Notes under the pieces: model-generated | Databases searched by the model: none | What the model was told of the DNA's origin: nothing | Seen by the model: the letters and a program-made list of their open reading frames with translations, nothing else | Shown: piece by piece, positions 37,782 through 46,108 of the stretch | Position numbering within the stretch: position 1 is the first letter of the stretch | How the letters are laid out: the number at the start of each line of letters is the position of its first letter | DNA from: Nitratireductor sp. | GTDB taxonomy: Bacteria > Pseudomonadota > Alphaproteobacteria > Rhizobiales > Rhizobiaceae | Direction: 5' to 3' | Length of the DNA stretch: 64,000 nt | Assembly: GCF_017794765.1 (NCBI RefSeq) | Contig: NZ_CP051236.1 | Location: 3,246,192-3,310,191 of the forward strand | Program-made: the position numbers and the translations under genes

Positions 37782-37994
37782 ATGGCCCAGACAGGCACCG
37801 TTAAATTCTTCAATGCGAGCAAAGGCTTCGGCTTCATCACCCCCGATGATGGCGCGAAAGACGTGTTCGTTCACATCTCGGCTGTTGAGCGTTCCGGCAT
37901 GACCACGCTCAGCGACGGTCAGAAGGTTTCCTTCGAGGTCGAGCCCGACCGCATGGGTAAGGGTCCGAAGGCAGTCAATCTGTCCGCGGCCTGA
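37782..37994 (+). CDS. Cold-shock protein, CspA family
   Basis: A 70-residue OB-fold RNA chaperone with RNP1 KGFGFI and RNP2 VFVHIS. It binds single-stranded nucleic acid and melts mRNA structure in the cold or in stationary phase. AAAAGGAG precedes the ATG at 37782. A strong terminator follows, so it is monocistronic. It is closely related to the gene at 38409, likely a tandem duplication. Confidence 0.95.
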   Translation: MAQTGTVKFFNASKGFGFITPDDGAKDVFVHISAVERSGMTTLSDGQKVSFEVEPDRMGKGPKAVNLSAA

Positions 37995-38023
37995 TTTCGA
38001 GACACTCTCGGATGCACATTTCG

Positions 38024-38052
38024 AGCGCGGCGTTCACTCGCCGCGCTTTTTA
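38024..38052 (+). terminator. Rho-independent terminator of the first cold-shock gene
   Basis: Perfect 9-bp stem AGCGCGGCG / CGCCGCGCT with a 6-nt loop followed by TTTTAT, 30 bp past the stop. Confidence 0.9.
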
Positions 38053-38153
38053 TTTGCCCGTACAGATTGCAGGAACATCGCTCTTCGCAATTCGTATTAT
38101 TCATAAAACTTTCGCTTGCCCCCCTCAAAAAAATCGAACAAGCTCCCTGCCAT

Positions 38154-38182
38154 TCGGGCATTTGCCGGCCCGGAGACTGGAA
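38154..38182 (+). promoter_or_regulatory. Shared cold-shock leader block, copy 2
   Basis: Second copy of the 29-bp block, again with CCCGGAGACTGGAA; it ends 226 bp before the start of the second cold-shock gene, so the leader lengths differ. Confidence 0.6.
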
Positions 38183-38408
38183 TGGCATGCCCTGGCGGGG
38201 GGACCTAAATCCCCTTCCGGGAAGTCGCGTCGAAGCAACGAGGACAAACGATTTGTCCGGGCAAGAAGCCCGCACCATTGGTCCCGATGAGAGGCGCGAA
38301 GCTGACTGTTTCTTCTCCCCCAGTAAACGACCGATGACGCCATGGGCCAAAACCCGTCAAGAGGTTGGCCCGCCGAAACCAGCATAAAGGGAGAAAGGAC
38401 TCCTTCCT

Positions 38409-38624
38409 ATGTCGCAGAGTGGTACCGTCAAGTTCTTCAATCAGGCCAAGGGATACGGGTTTATCACCCCGGACAATGGCGAGAAGGACGTGTTTGTTCA
38501 TATTTCAGCCGTCCAGGCATCCGGCCTGCAGGGTCTTGAGGACGGACAGAAGGTTACATTCGAGACCGAGCCGGATAAGCGCGGCAAAGGTCCGAAAGCC
38601 GTTAACCTGGAGCTTGCGCCCTGA
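38409..38624 (+). CDS. Cold-shock protein, CspA family
   Basis: A 71-residue cold-shock protein with RNP1 KGYGFI and RNP2 VFVHIS, very similar to the gene 600 bp upstream. GGGAGAAAGGA precedes the ATG. A GC hairpin (38615-38633) overlaps the stop codon. The unusually long leader suggests post-transcriptional control as in other csp genes. Confidence 0.95.
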   Translation: MSQSGTVKFFNQAKGYGFITPDNGEKDVFVHISAVQASGLQGLEDGQKVTFETEPDKRGKGPKAVNLELAP

Positions 38625-38633
38625 CCGGGCGCA
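38615..38633 (+). terminator. GC hairpin over the stop codon of the second cold-shock gene
   Basis: TGCGCCC and GGGCGCA form a 7-bp stem with TGACC as loop, so the stop codon lies in the loop. No U-run follows; more likely an mRNA end-stabilising or Rho-related structure than a classic terminator. Confidence 0.4.
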
Positions 38634-39349
38634 GCATTCCTGCAAAATAGCTTTGCCGGTGTCACGAAACGACGATTGAGGCAAAGCCCCTGTTTTGAGC
38701 AATTCCGGACAATGAGCTGTCGCGGCGGTTCCGGAATTGCCCTGAAGCGTCCTGCGGCCTGCCGGACGCCATTGATGTTTGCGCCAGTTTGCATAGAGAG
38801 GCGTAGGCAGCGAAACGACGTTTTCCTGAAACAATCCCCTGCCCGCCTGTTTCCAACTCTGGTTTTGGAAACTCAGCTATGCCCAGTGCCTCAGCTACGC
38901 CCGGTGTCTCAACCATGCCCGGCGTCAATGCATCCGATCACCAGCAATGTAAAGACCTGCCCACCTTCACCAACGTAATCTCTCGCAGCAACGGGACTGA
39001 AGGGCTGAAACGCGACGGCTGAAACATTGCACGATACCCTTTGCAGCCAAGGTTATGGAAGAGCCGCTGTCGAGCTCCTGATCTCAAGCTTGGTCCATAG
39101 TGATGGACGCTCCGGATCGCCCGATGCATGTCTCGTCGAGATGAGCTCAAGGCTTCATCGACGCGCTGTTGGAGACCACAAGCAGCGAAACCGGGCTCAA
39201 CGCCCGCAGAGACGCGGCGATGCTTCATAACAGTTAAACGCAGGCTGCCTGCCTCATTCAGGTGCCATTCAGGTGCGAAGGGGTAAATCCCTTGCGAAAG
39301 CTGCGGAGCCCCCTGAAAAACCGCAGTTCATATTTGAAGAGGTAAAGTC
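38625..39349. other. Gene-free stretch with a short tandem repeat
   Basis: 725 bp with only weak, non-homologous reading frames on either strand. It contains an 18-bp degenerate triple repeat at 38873-38926 and the upstream region of the BA14K gene. A small RNA cannot be excluded. Confidence 0.5.
38873..38926. repeat. Three tandem 18-bp units
   Basis: TCAGCTATGCCCAGTGCC, TCAGCTACGCCCGGTGTC and TCAACCATGCCCGGCGTC follow each other without gaps. The 18-bp period is a multiple of three, but no supported protein reads through it. Confidence 0.65.
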
Positions 39350-39808
39350 ATGAAACGCTTCCTGAAGACGGGTGTTCTCTCCCTTGCCGTCGCAGCCACA
39401 ACGCTCGGAGCGATCTCCACCGCCGATGCCGGCCATCGTCATCGTCATCGACACAACAACAACGACGCCATCGCTGCCGGCGTCATTGGCCTGGCCGCAG
39501 GCGCGATCGTCGGCGGACTTCTCTCAGAGTCGCGCCGCGGTGATGACCGTGTCTACATCGACCCGCCCTATCGTCAGCCGCAGCCTGGCTATAGCTATCA
39601 CTACGGTTCCTCCTCCGGCTGGGATTATCAACCTGAGGTGACGACACGGCCGGTGTATCAGCAGCGCCCCGTTTATCATCGCACGACAATGGAGCCCTGG
39701 TCGCGTGATTGGTTCCGTTACTGCTCCAACCGCTATCGCAGCTTCGACGGGCGTACCGGCACGTTCATGGGCTATGACGGTCAGCGCCATTTCTGCCAGC
39801 CGCGCTAG
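39350..39808 (+). CDS. BA14K family secreted protein
   Basis: A 152-residue protein: signal peptide (1-27, ending ADA), a His-rich stretch (GHRHRHRH), a glycine-zipper helix (AAGVIGLAAGAIVGGLL), a Tyr/Pro-rich linker and the BA14K ending WFRYCSNRYRSFDGRTGTFMGYDGQRHFC. Likely attached to or beneath the outer membrane. GAAGAGG lies before the ATG. It is monocistronic, closed by a strong terminator. Paralogous to the gene at 8273-8593. Confidence 0.85.
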   Translation: MKRFLKTGVLSLAVAATTLGAISTADAGHRHRHRHNNNDAIAAGVIGLAAGAIVGGLLSESRRGDDRVYIDPPYRQPQPGYSYHYGSSSGWDYQPEVTTRPVYQQRPVYHRTTMEPWSRDWFRYCSNRYRSFDGRTGTFMGYDGQRHFCQPR

Positions 39809-39836
39809 TCTAGGGTTCCCTGCCCCGAGTAGAAAT

Positions 39837-39863
39837 AAGGCCGGGCTCAGCCCGGCCTTTCTT
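39837..39863 (+). terminator. Rho-independent terminator of the BA14K gene
   Basis: Perfect 10-bp stem AAGGCCGGGC / GCCCGGCCTT with a TCA loop followed by TCTT. It reads well in the forward direction. Confidence 0.88.
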
Positions 39864-39926
39864 CATGAAAAGCTGGATGTGGAGATAAAGAACGCATTCT
39901 AAGGACACTCTATCAAAAATGGGGAA

Positions 39927-39960
39927 CCGGTCCTCGGAAAACCGACGAATGTCGGACCGG
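39927..39960. other. Nested hairpin in intergenic DNA
   Basis: Outer arms CCGGTCC and GGACCGG enclose a second stem TCGG-AAAA-CCGA. It could be part of a small RNA or a structured 3' end; no other support. Confidence 0.3.
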
Positions 39961-40154
39961 GATCACTGTATTCAGTGCGATCGCCGGTCACTCTGCGCAG
40001 CGCAAGCTTTAATCGACAAAACTTCGCAAGTTCAATCGGGGGAGAAGCGCCTTACCAGTGTGTTACCGTTCACGAGCGCGTGATCCGACCAAGATTTTGC
40101 TGCCAACGCTTTCTGATCTCGTGCGCAAGGTAACCCCACGCAGAAAAAGCAAAA

Positions 40155-40796
40155 CTACACGAGAAAGGGGTTTGATCGCCGTTCGTCACCGAAGCGTCCT
40201 CCAGGACCATGACCACAGAGAAAGCCGATGTCATCACCCAGCGGCAATAGCTTTTCCCTGATCGAGCGGATCAGGGCATCATGATCACCGCCCGGCAGGT
40301 CCGTACGCCCCACGGAGCCGTTGAAGAGCACGTCGCCCACATGCGCAAACCGGGCCTTGCGATTGAAGAACACAACATGTCCCGGAGCATGCCCTGGGCA
40401 GTGCAGAACCTCGAAAACGTGATCGCCGAACGAGACCGTTTCGCCCTCGCTGAGATAGCGGTCAGGGGTGACATTGCGCACCGACTGATCGAGGCCGAAC
40501 ATGCGGGCCTGATTCTCCAGATTGGCTAGCAACTCCCGATCATCCTCGTGCGGCCCTATAAGCGGGACACTGAGTGCATCCTTGAGATCCATCGCGCCGC
40601 CCGCGTGGTCAATATGACCGTGGGTCAGCCAGATCGCTTCAACGGCAATACCATTCTCGTCAATGGCCTGGCGAATACGATCCACCTCGCCACCAGGGTC
40701 AACCACAACACCATTCTTGAGCTCTTCATCGAAGAGAATGGTGCAGTTCTGCTGAAATGGTGTCACGGGGATGACGCCGGCCCGGAGATTACCCAT
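40155..40796 (-). CDS. MBL-fold metallo-hydrolase (glyoxalase II-like)
   Basis: A 213-residue metallo-beta-lactamase-fold enzyme with the zinc motif THGHIDHAGG (about residues 62-71), GHAPGHVVFF and a C-terminal GHGPGG. The short length and lack of the glyoxalase II C-terminal domain place it in the YcbL/GloC-like group, which may hydrolyse S-lactoylglutathione or related thioesters. ATG at 40796 follows a weak AGGG. It is leftward, 90 bp after a glycine-rich small gene. Confidence 0.88.
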   Translation of the reverse strand: MGNLRAGVIPVTPFQQNCTILFDEELKNGVVVDPGGEVDRIRQAIDENGIAVEAIWLTHGHIDHAGGAMDLKDALSVPLIGPHEDDRELLANLENQARMFGLDQSVRNVTPDRYLSEGETVSFGDHVFEVLHCPGHAPGHVVFFNRKARFAHVGDVLFNGSVGRTDLPGGDHDALIRSIREKLLPLGDDIGFLCGHGPGGRFGDERRSNPFLV

Positions 40797-40886
40797 AAAG
40801 CCCTCTTGATCGCGCCCGCAAACGCGGGGCTGAAATGGGAAACGGGCAACCACTTCCGGCTGCCCGCCTCAGAGAATTGATGAAAA

Positions 40887-41162
40887 TCAGCTCTTGTTCA
40901 TGGCGCCCATGACGGCACCAACAATGCCGGTGAGTACACCGCCACCGACAGCTCCGCCAACTGCATCACCAAGCAGGCCGCCCAGAGCACCGGCATCGCC
41001 GCCCATGCTCGACAGCAGGGCGCCGCCACCGACACCGCCGATGATACCGCTCAGTATCTTGGCACCATGCCCCATAGCGGCCTTCTTGACGACAGAGCCA
41101 ATCGCTTCACCGCCAAGAACACCAGTAACAGCCTGCACAATAATAGGAAGTAGAGCTTCCAT
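40887..41162 (-). CDS. Glycine-zipper small hypothetical protein
   Basis: A 91-residue protein made almost wholly of Gly, Ala, Val and Leu, with repeated GxxxG patterns (GGVGGGALL, GDAVGGAVGGGVLTGIVGAVMGAM) and no signal peptide. The composition suggests membrane insertion or helical packing as in glycine-zipper proteins. GAGAGGGA before the ATG supports expression. No recognised family; bacteriocin-like resemblance is compositional only. Confidence 0.65.
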   Translation of the reverse strand: MEALLPIIVQAVTGVLGGEAIGSVVKKAAMGHGAKILSGIIGGVGGGALLSSMGGDAGALGGLLGDAVGGAVGGGVLTGIVGAVMGAMNKS

Positions 41163-41282
41163 GTCCGGTCCCTCTCAAAAAACCGACCTCCCAGGGCCGG
41201 CGCGCCCATGAAAGCGCGTTTCCGGCCCTTGTCAAACAGGAGGCTGTGAATATTTGACGAAGTAACCTGTAGTTGCGGCTAC

Positions 41283-42176
41283 TTATTGCGCCGCCACACG
41301 CAGCTCCGGACGCACTTCGTTGGCATAGTCATTCATCAGCAAACGCGTGATTTCACCGACTTCGAAGCGGTAAGGGCCGATCTCGGAAACAGGCGTGACC
41401 TCGGCAGCGGTACCGCACAGGAAGCACTGTTCAAAACCTTCCAGCTCTTCCGGCATAATTGCACGCTCAACCACTTCGAGACCGCGACGGCGGGCAAGAT
41501 CGATCACCGTGCGACGGGTGATTCCATCAAGGAAACAGTCAGGGGTCGGCGTATGCAGGACGCCGTCCTTGACGAAGAAAATGTTGGCCCCCGTCGCTTC
41601 AGCGACCTGGCCACGCCAATCCAGCATCATCGCGTCGGCATACCCTTTGGCCTCCGCCGCATGCTTGGAAAGCGTACAGATCATGTAGAGGCCGGCAGCC
41701 TTGGATCTGGACGGGGCCGTGCGAGGATCCGGGCGACGATACTCGGCCATGTCGAGGCGGATGCCCTTGAGCCGCTGCTCCGGATCGAAATAGCTCGGCC
41801 ACTGCCAGATCGCGATGGCAAGGTTGATGCGGTTGTTCTGAGCAGACACACCCATCATCTCGCTTCCGCGCCACGCAATCGGACGAACATAGGCGTCGGC
41901 AAAACCCTGACGCGCCAGGAGCTCTCGGCATGCATCATCGATTTCCTGGACCGACCACGGGATCGTGAAGCCCAGAATGCGTGCGGATTCATGCAGGCGC
42001 TCGGTGTGCTCGGTAAGCTTGAAGATCTCGCCCCCGTAAGCCCGTTCGCCCTCGAATACGGCACTGGCATAGTGCAGTCCATGGGACAACACGTGAATCT
42101 TGGCGTCTGCCCATTTGACGAATTCACCATTGAGCCAGATAAAGCCCTCGAGCTGATCAAAAGGAACCGCTGCCAT
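41283..42176 (-). CDS. ilvE: Branched-chain amino acid aminotransferase
   Basis: A 297-residue fold-IV PLP enzyme; PLP Lys159 in SRSKAAGLYMICTLSKH, the substrate loop GLHYASAVFEGERAYGG and EVTPVSEIG near the end are typical of IlvE. It makes valine, leucine and isoleucine from their keto acids with glutamate. ATG at 42176 gives MAAVPFDQ; AGGTTAC lies upstream. It is divergent from petP, and the MarR-type operator between them may influence both. Confidence 0.93.
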   Translation of the reverse strand: MAAVPFDQLEGFIWLNGEFVKWADAKIHVLSHGLHYASAVFEGERAYGGEIFKLTEHTERLHESARILGFTIPWSVQEIDDACRELLARQGFADAYVRPIAWRGSEMMGVSAQNNRINLAIAIWQWPSYFDPEQRLKGIRLDMAEYRRPDPRTAPSRSKAAGLYMICTLSKHAAEAKGYADAMMLDWRGQVAEATGANIFFVKDGVLHTPTPDCFLDGITRRTVIDLARRRGLEVVERAIMPEELEGFEQCFLCGTAAEVTPVSEIGPYRFEVGEITRLLMNDYANEVRPELRVAAQ

Positions 42177-42363
42177 GTAACCTCTCCCGCCGGTCCGTTT
42201 CCGTGGAACCGGGCAAATCGAAAATACCGTCCTCTGGACGGCGCCTTCTTCCGTCACAGCCTATGCGTTACCAAAAGGAATTTGAAGGATGTTCCGAAAA
42301 ATGACCTTCAGGATACCTTTTTGTTCGCGTCAGGACGAAAACATTGCCAAAAATTACCATGCC

Positions 42364-42393
42364 TTGAAATTATGTCAATAAGACTGACATAAT
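42364..42393 (+). promoter_or_regulatory. Promoter of petP
   Basis: TTGAAA (42364-42369), 18 bp, CATAAT (42388-42393). It is almost completely covered by the inverted repeat at 42366-42396, so repressor binding would exclude RNA polymerase. Confidence 0.6.
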
Positions 42394-42396
42394 TTC
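42366..42396. promoter_or_regulatory. MarR-type operator of petP (12-bp arms)
   Basis: GAAATTATGTCA and TGACATAATTTC are exact reverse complements separated by seven bases. A symmetric AT-rich site of this size directly before a MarR-family gene is the expected autoregulatory operator. Confidence 0.8.
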
Positions 42397-42436
42397 TTTA
42401 TCCAACGACCGAAACGACCGGAAGCAGCTAAAGAGC

Positions 42437-42937
42437 ATGACCGACGCCAACCCGATCAAAACCCCGCTGACGCTGGATGATGGCGTTGACTTCGCAATCA
42501 TCGAGCATCTGTTCTTCGCCTACCGGGATTTCACGGCCGACCCCGACGCCATCCTCGACGAATACGGTTTCGGAAGAGCCCACCACCGGGTGCTGCATTT
42601 CGTCAACCGCCTGCCGGGCTTGACCGTTGCGGAACTGCTCGAAGTCTTGAGGATCACCAAGCAGAGCCTGGCGCGGGTGCTCAAACAACTCATCGACGAC
42701 GGATATATTGTTCAGGTTCCAGGCCCCCGCGACCGGCGTCAGCGCGAACTCTATCCAACGCAGAAGGGACGCGACCTGGCGCTGGCGCTGGCGCTGCCAC
42801 AGTCCCGCCGCATCCGTGCGGCACTTGAAGAGGCTCAGCCGGGCGACAGCGCGGCGGTAGAACGCTTTCTGCGCGCCATGGTGAACCCGGAACTGCGCGC
42901 TCAGATGGACAAACTGCCCAACGGGCGTTCTAAATGA
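42437..42937 (+). CDS. petP: PetP-like MarR-family regulator
   Basis: A 166-residue MarR winged-helix protein: HHRVLHFVNRLPGLTVAELLEVLRITKQSLARVLKQLID in pieces (about 50-90) and the wing GPRDRRQRELYPTQKGR. It is coupled by ATGA overlap to an OmpR-type response regulator; this MarR-plus-regulator arrangement matches petP-petR of Rhodobacter capsulatus, named for an effect on the cytochrome bc1 operon. Here petABC is about 18 kb away. It likely binds the perfect inverted repeat in its own promoter. Confidence 0.82.
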   Translation: MTDANPIKTPLTLDDGVDFAIIEHLFFAYRDFTADPDAILDEYGFGRAHHRVLHFVNRLPGLTVAELLEVLRITKQSLARVLKQLIDDGYIVQVPGPRDRRQRELYPTQKGRDLALALALPQSRRIRAALEEAQPGDSAAVERFLRAMVNPELRAQMDKLPNGRSK

Positions 42938-43695
42938 GCAATGCGTCCACGTCGCTTGAGGAGGTCGTCACGATGAGCGAAACCGGCAATCTCGAAAAGG
43001 ACCCGCCTGTCCTGAGCGATGATGCGCCGCATTTGCTGGTGGTAGACGACGACACGCGTATTCGAAGCCTGCTCAACCGCTTTCTGCGGGAAAACGGTTT
43101 CCGCGTCACCATTGCCGGCAACGCAGCCGAAGCACGCCGCAAGCTGGTGGGGCTCGATTTCGATCTCGTCGTTCTCGATGTGATGATGCCGGGAGAGGAC
43201 GGTGTCTCGCTGACCAGGTCGCTGCGCGAGGAGAAAGACACACCTATCCTGATGCTGACCGCACTTTCGGAAACTGACAGCCGCGTCACGGGGCTTGAGG
43301 CCGGCGCCGACGACTACCTGCCCAAGCCGTTCGATCCTCGGGAGCTGGTGCTGCGCATCAACAGCATTCTGCGCCGTAGCGCACCGCAATCCACCCCCAA
43401 GGTGGAGCAGGTCGTATTCGGCCCTTACGCATTCCAGATCGCCAAACGTGAACTCAAGCACAGCGGCAAGCTCGTGAAGCTGACCGACCGCGAACGCGAC
43501 ATCATGGTGATTTTCGCGGAGCGGGCGGGTGAGACCGTGCCCCGGCATGAACTGGTGGGTGAGGATTCGGAAGTGGGCGAGCGCACGATCGACGTTCAGA
43601 TCAACCGCCTGCGCCGCAAGATCGAGCGCGACCCCTCCAATCCCGTATACCTGCAGACCGTGCGGGGCATCGGATATCGGCTAAGCGTGGAATAG
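42934..43695 (+). CDS. petR: PetR-like OmpR-family response regulator
   Basis: A 253-residue regulator: receiver domain with Asp39-Asp40, phospho-acceptor Asp82 (VLDVMMPGEDG), Thr109 and Lys131 (LPKPFD), then a winged-helix output domain with TDRERDIMVIF, ERTIDVQINRLRRKIE and TVRGIGYRL. The start at 42934 overlaps the petP stop; an internal ATG at 42973 would remove 13 unconserved residues. The kinase partner may be the sensor at 44276, two genes downstream. Confidence 0.88.
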   Translation: MSNASTSLEEVVTMSETGNLEKDPPVLSDDAPHLLVVDDDTRIRSLLNRFLRENGFRVTIAGNAAEARRKLVGLDFDLVVLDVMMPGEDGVSLTRSLREEKDTPILMLTALSETDSRVTGLEAGADDYLPKPFDPRELVLRINSILRRSAPQSTPKVEQVVFGPYAFQIAKRELKHSGKLVKLTDRERDIMVIFAERAGETVPRHELVGEDSEVGERTIDVQINRLRRKIERDPSNPVYLQTVRGIGYRLSVE

Positions 43696-43703
43696 CCCGC
43701 CCC

Positions 43704-44051
43704 TCAAACCGAAAGCGGCCGGTAGTTTGCAATATCCGCCTTTATGCCAAGGCGACCCATCATCTCGAGGCGGTCGAACCCCGTTTCCGAATGCATGCGA
43801 GCGACAGCCTCACCTGCGCGCGCAATCGCCTCCAACCCCTCCCATTCCACCATCGTGACAAAGTTGAACACTCCGGGGCCTGACGCCTGCTCGAGAATGA
43901 TATCCCCCATGAAACCCGCCTGCTCACGCAAAAGTGCATGCGTGGCGGAAACACGATCGAGAAATTCCTCGCGCGCCGCTACAGGAACGGTGAACTTGTC
44001 AACGCGATAAATCGCACTTGGGACCGAAGCTGCCTGTGAATGTGCTGACAT
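43704..44051 (-). CDS. Antibiotic biosynthesis monooxygenase (ABM) family protein
   Basis: A 115-residue ferredoxin-like dimeric alpha-beta barrel protein with IYRVDKFTVPVAAREEFLDRV and GFMGDIILEQ, resembling the ABM domain (heme-degrading or quinol monooxygenase relatives). It would act without cofactor on an unknown substrate. It is placed opposite in strand between petR and the sensor kinase, its stop eight bases from the petR stop. GGGAGACACC precedes the ATG. Confidence 0.75.
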   Translation of the reverse strand: MSAHSQAASVPSAIYRVDKFTVPVAAREEFLDRVSATHALLREQAGFMGDIILEQASGPGVFNFVTMVEWEGLEAIARAGEAVARMHSETGFDRLEMMGRLGIKADIANYRPLSV

Positions 44052-44275
44052 GGTGTCTCCCTGGAAAATCAGTCGGAACCGACATGCCACGCACTTTCGA
44101 AGTTCAAGCCGGCTTTAAGTCAAGAGGTTCTTTGCAGTCATTAACGTTGTGTCGCCATGCAGACAGCCATGAGGTGGCTGCAAGTGCGCAGCGCGGAAAA
44201 GCAGTTCCCTCTTTCGCGCGCAATGCATAGGATCAGACTTGATTGCAGTTCGGGAATGGATGCCCGAAAGGGCGA

Positions 44276-45703
44276 ATGGCGGAATTGAAAATCAACTCAG
44301 ATCAGAAGACGGCAGCCGGGAAGATCACGTCGTTGACGCACTTCAAACAGGCACTCGGCGCCATGCGCAGGCCCTGGCGGCGGTTCTGGCGCATCGTTTC
44401 GCGCTATATGCCCAAGCAGCTCTATGCGCGCTCGCTCATCATTGTGATCGCACCGATGCTGCTCCTCCAGTCGGTCATCGCCTTTGTTTTCATGGAGCGC
44501 CATTGGCAGACTGTCACGCAACGGCTCAGTCAGGCCGTCACGCGTGATATTTCCGCCATTATCGACATGATCGAGACATATCCGGGCAATGACGGCTATG
44601 CGCAGGTTATCCGCATCGCGCAGGAACGGCTGGCGCTGAAAATCGATCTTCTCCCGCCCGATCCCCTGCCCGCGCCCGGCCCCAAGCCGTTTTTCTCCAT
44701 CCTCGATCAAACGCTGGGCGAGGAGATTACCCGGCAGATCAACCGGCCGTTCTGGCTCGACACCGTGGGCAATTCGAACATAATCGAAATCCGCATTCAG
44801 TTGGAAAACCAGGTCCTGCGCGTCTTCGCCCGCCGCAGCCAGGCCTATGCGTCCAACACGCACATTTTCCTTCTCTGGATGGTGGGCACGTCGCTGGTGC
44901 TGATCGCCATTGCGGTGGCCTTTCTGCGCAACCAGATCCGCCCCATCCTGCAATTGGCGGCCGCTGCAGACAGTTTTGGCAAGGGGCGGCCGACACCGAG
45001 CGATTTCCGACCGCGCGGCGCGGAAGAAATCCGCCGTGCCGGCAGCGCCTTCCTCTTGATGCGTGAAAGAATCGAGCGCCAGATCGAACAGCGAACAGCC
45101 ATGCTGACGGGGGTGAGCCACGACCTCAGAACCATCCTGACACGCTTCAAGCTGCAACTTGCCGTGGCCGGCAGCAAAGAGGACATCGAGGCGCTCAATC
45201 AGGACATCGAAGACATGCGCTCGATGCTCGAAGGATATCTCGCTTTCGCACGCGGTGAAGCTGCGGAAGATCCGGGTGAATTCGATCTGGCCGCATTCTT
45301 TGATCGCGCGGTGGAAGAAGCCGGCCTGCGCGGGTGCACGCTGAAGGTCGAGACCAGCGGCAACACGCATATGCATGTACGGCCCAATGCCTTCAGCCGG
45401 TTGCTGAACAATGTGATTGGCAACGCGTTCCGCTACGCCTCAAATGTTCAGATCACCGCTCGCAACAGCAATGGGACATTGACCATCACCGTAGACGATG
45501 ACGGGCCAGGCATTCCAGCCGACATGCGCGAGGACGTTTTCAAACCCTTTGTGCGGCTTGACGAAGCCCGCAATCAGGATGAAAGCGGGACGGGGCTTGG
45601 CCTGTCCATTGCCCGCGACATCGCCCGTAGCCACGGGGGCGACGTGACACTGGACGACAGCCCGCTCGGCGGGCTGCGTGCCGTTATCCGCGTGCCCTCA
45701 TAG
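44276..45703 (+). CDS. EnvZ-like sensor histidine kinase
   Basis: A 475-residue membrane kinase: TM1 about 52-73, periplasmic sensor to about 196, TM2 about 197-217, HAMP, then the H-box GVSHDLRTILTRFKLQL with His282, N-box NAFRYA, G1 DDDGPGIP and G2 GTGLGLSIA. The Pro normally found five residues after the His is Ile here. It probably phosphorylates PetR encoded upstream, but the ABM gene in reverse orientation separates them, so the pairing is inferred. AAAGGG lies before ATG 44276; ATG-like starts further up are weaker. Confidence 0.88.
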   Translation: MAELKINSDQKTAAGKITSLTHFKQALGAMRRPWRRFWRIVSRYMPKQLYARSLIIVIAPMLLLQSVIAFVFMERHWQTVTQRLSQAVTRDISAIIDMIETYPGNDGYAQVIRIAQERLALKIDLLPPDPLPAPGPKPFFSILDQTLGEEITRQINRPFWLDTVGNSNIIEIRIQLENQVLRVFARRSQAYASNTHIFLLWMVGTSLVLIAIAVAFLRNQIRPILQLAAAADSFGKGRPTPSDFRPRGAEEIRRAGSAFLLMRERIERQIEQRTAMLTGVSHDLRTILTRFKLQLAVAGSKEDIEALNQDIEDMRSMLEGYLAFARGEAAEDPGEFDLAAFFDRAVEEAGLRGCTLKVETSGNTHMHVRPNAFSRLLNNVIGNAFRYASNVQITARNSNGTLTITVDDDGPGIPADMREDVFKPFVRLDEARNQDESGTGLGLSIARDIARSHGGDVTLDDSPLGGLRAVIRVPS

Positions 45704-45718
45704 AGCGTATCCACAGCG

Positions 45719-45961
45719 TCAACGTACAGCCGGGCGGGGTGGGTGGTCTAATTCGAAAACCAGTGTCTGGACACCATCGGCATCCACGCGGATGCGCCGT
45801 GCGCGGATCATAAAGACGATGATCTCCCCCTGTCCCGACAGTTCAACGAAGTCCCCCTTGCGGGCCCAGTCACCCAGACTGAGGCGGTCCAACTGCCTGT
45901 CGAGGCCGGCGATCTCGGCCTTGCGGCGTGCTGCGCTGGTCAGTTCGACGATCGTCTTCAA
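45719..45961 (-). CDS. Small conserved-looking hypothetical protein
   Basis: An 80-residue protein read from a TTG at 45961 that has AGGAGA six bases upstream, giving MKTIVELTSAARRKAEIAG. It has an N-terminal helix (RRKAEIAGLDRQLDRL) and a beta-rich second half (DFVELSGQGEIIVFMIRARRIRV). No recognised family. An upstream ATG at 46057 would add 32 residues with no ribosome site. Convergent with the kinase gene, 15 bp apart. Confidence 0.6.
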   Translation of the reverse strand: MKTIVELTSAARRKAEIAGLDRQLDRLSLGDWARKGDFVELSGQGEIIVFMIRARRIRVDADGVQTLVFELDHPPRPAVR

Positions 45962-46108
45962 GACTTGTCTCCTGCTGTCGGTGGGTCGGGCAGTCTCCTG
46001 ACCCTTCGCCTGCGGTAGATTGCACGTTATCCTTTCGTCTAACACACTGAGTCGCAACCGGGCTACAGACGCGTTTTTGCCCGGTCGATCATCTCAAGGA
46101 AGAGGCCC

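Larger units (their letters stand above)
37995..38408. other. Terminator and leader between the two cold-shock genes
   Basis: No gene. It holds the terminator at 38024-38052 and the leader of the second gene with the shared block at 38154-38182. Confidence 0.6.
39809..40154. other. Intergenic stretch between convergent genes
   Basis: No gene. Left part holds the BA14K terminator; a compact hairpin lies at 39927-39960. The rest shows nothing clear. Confidence 0.5.
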
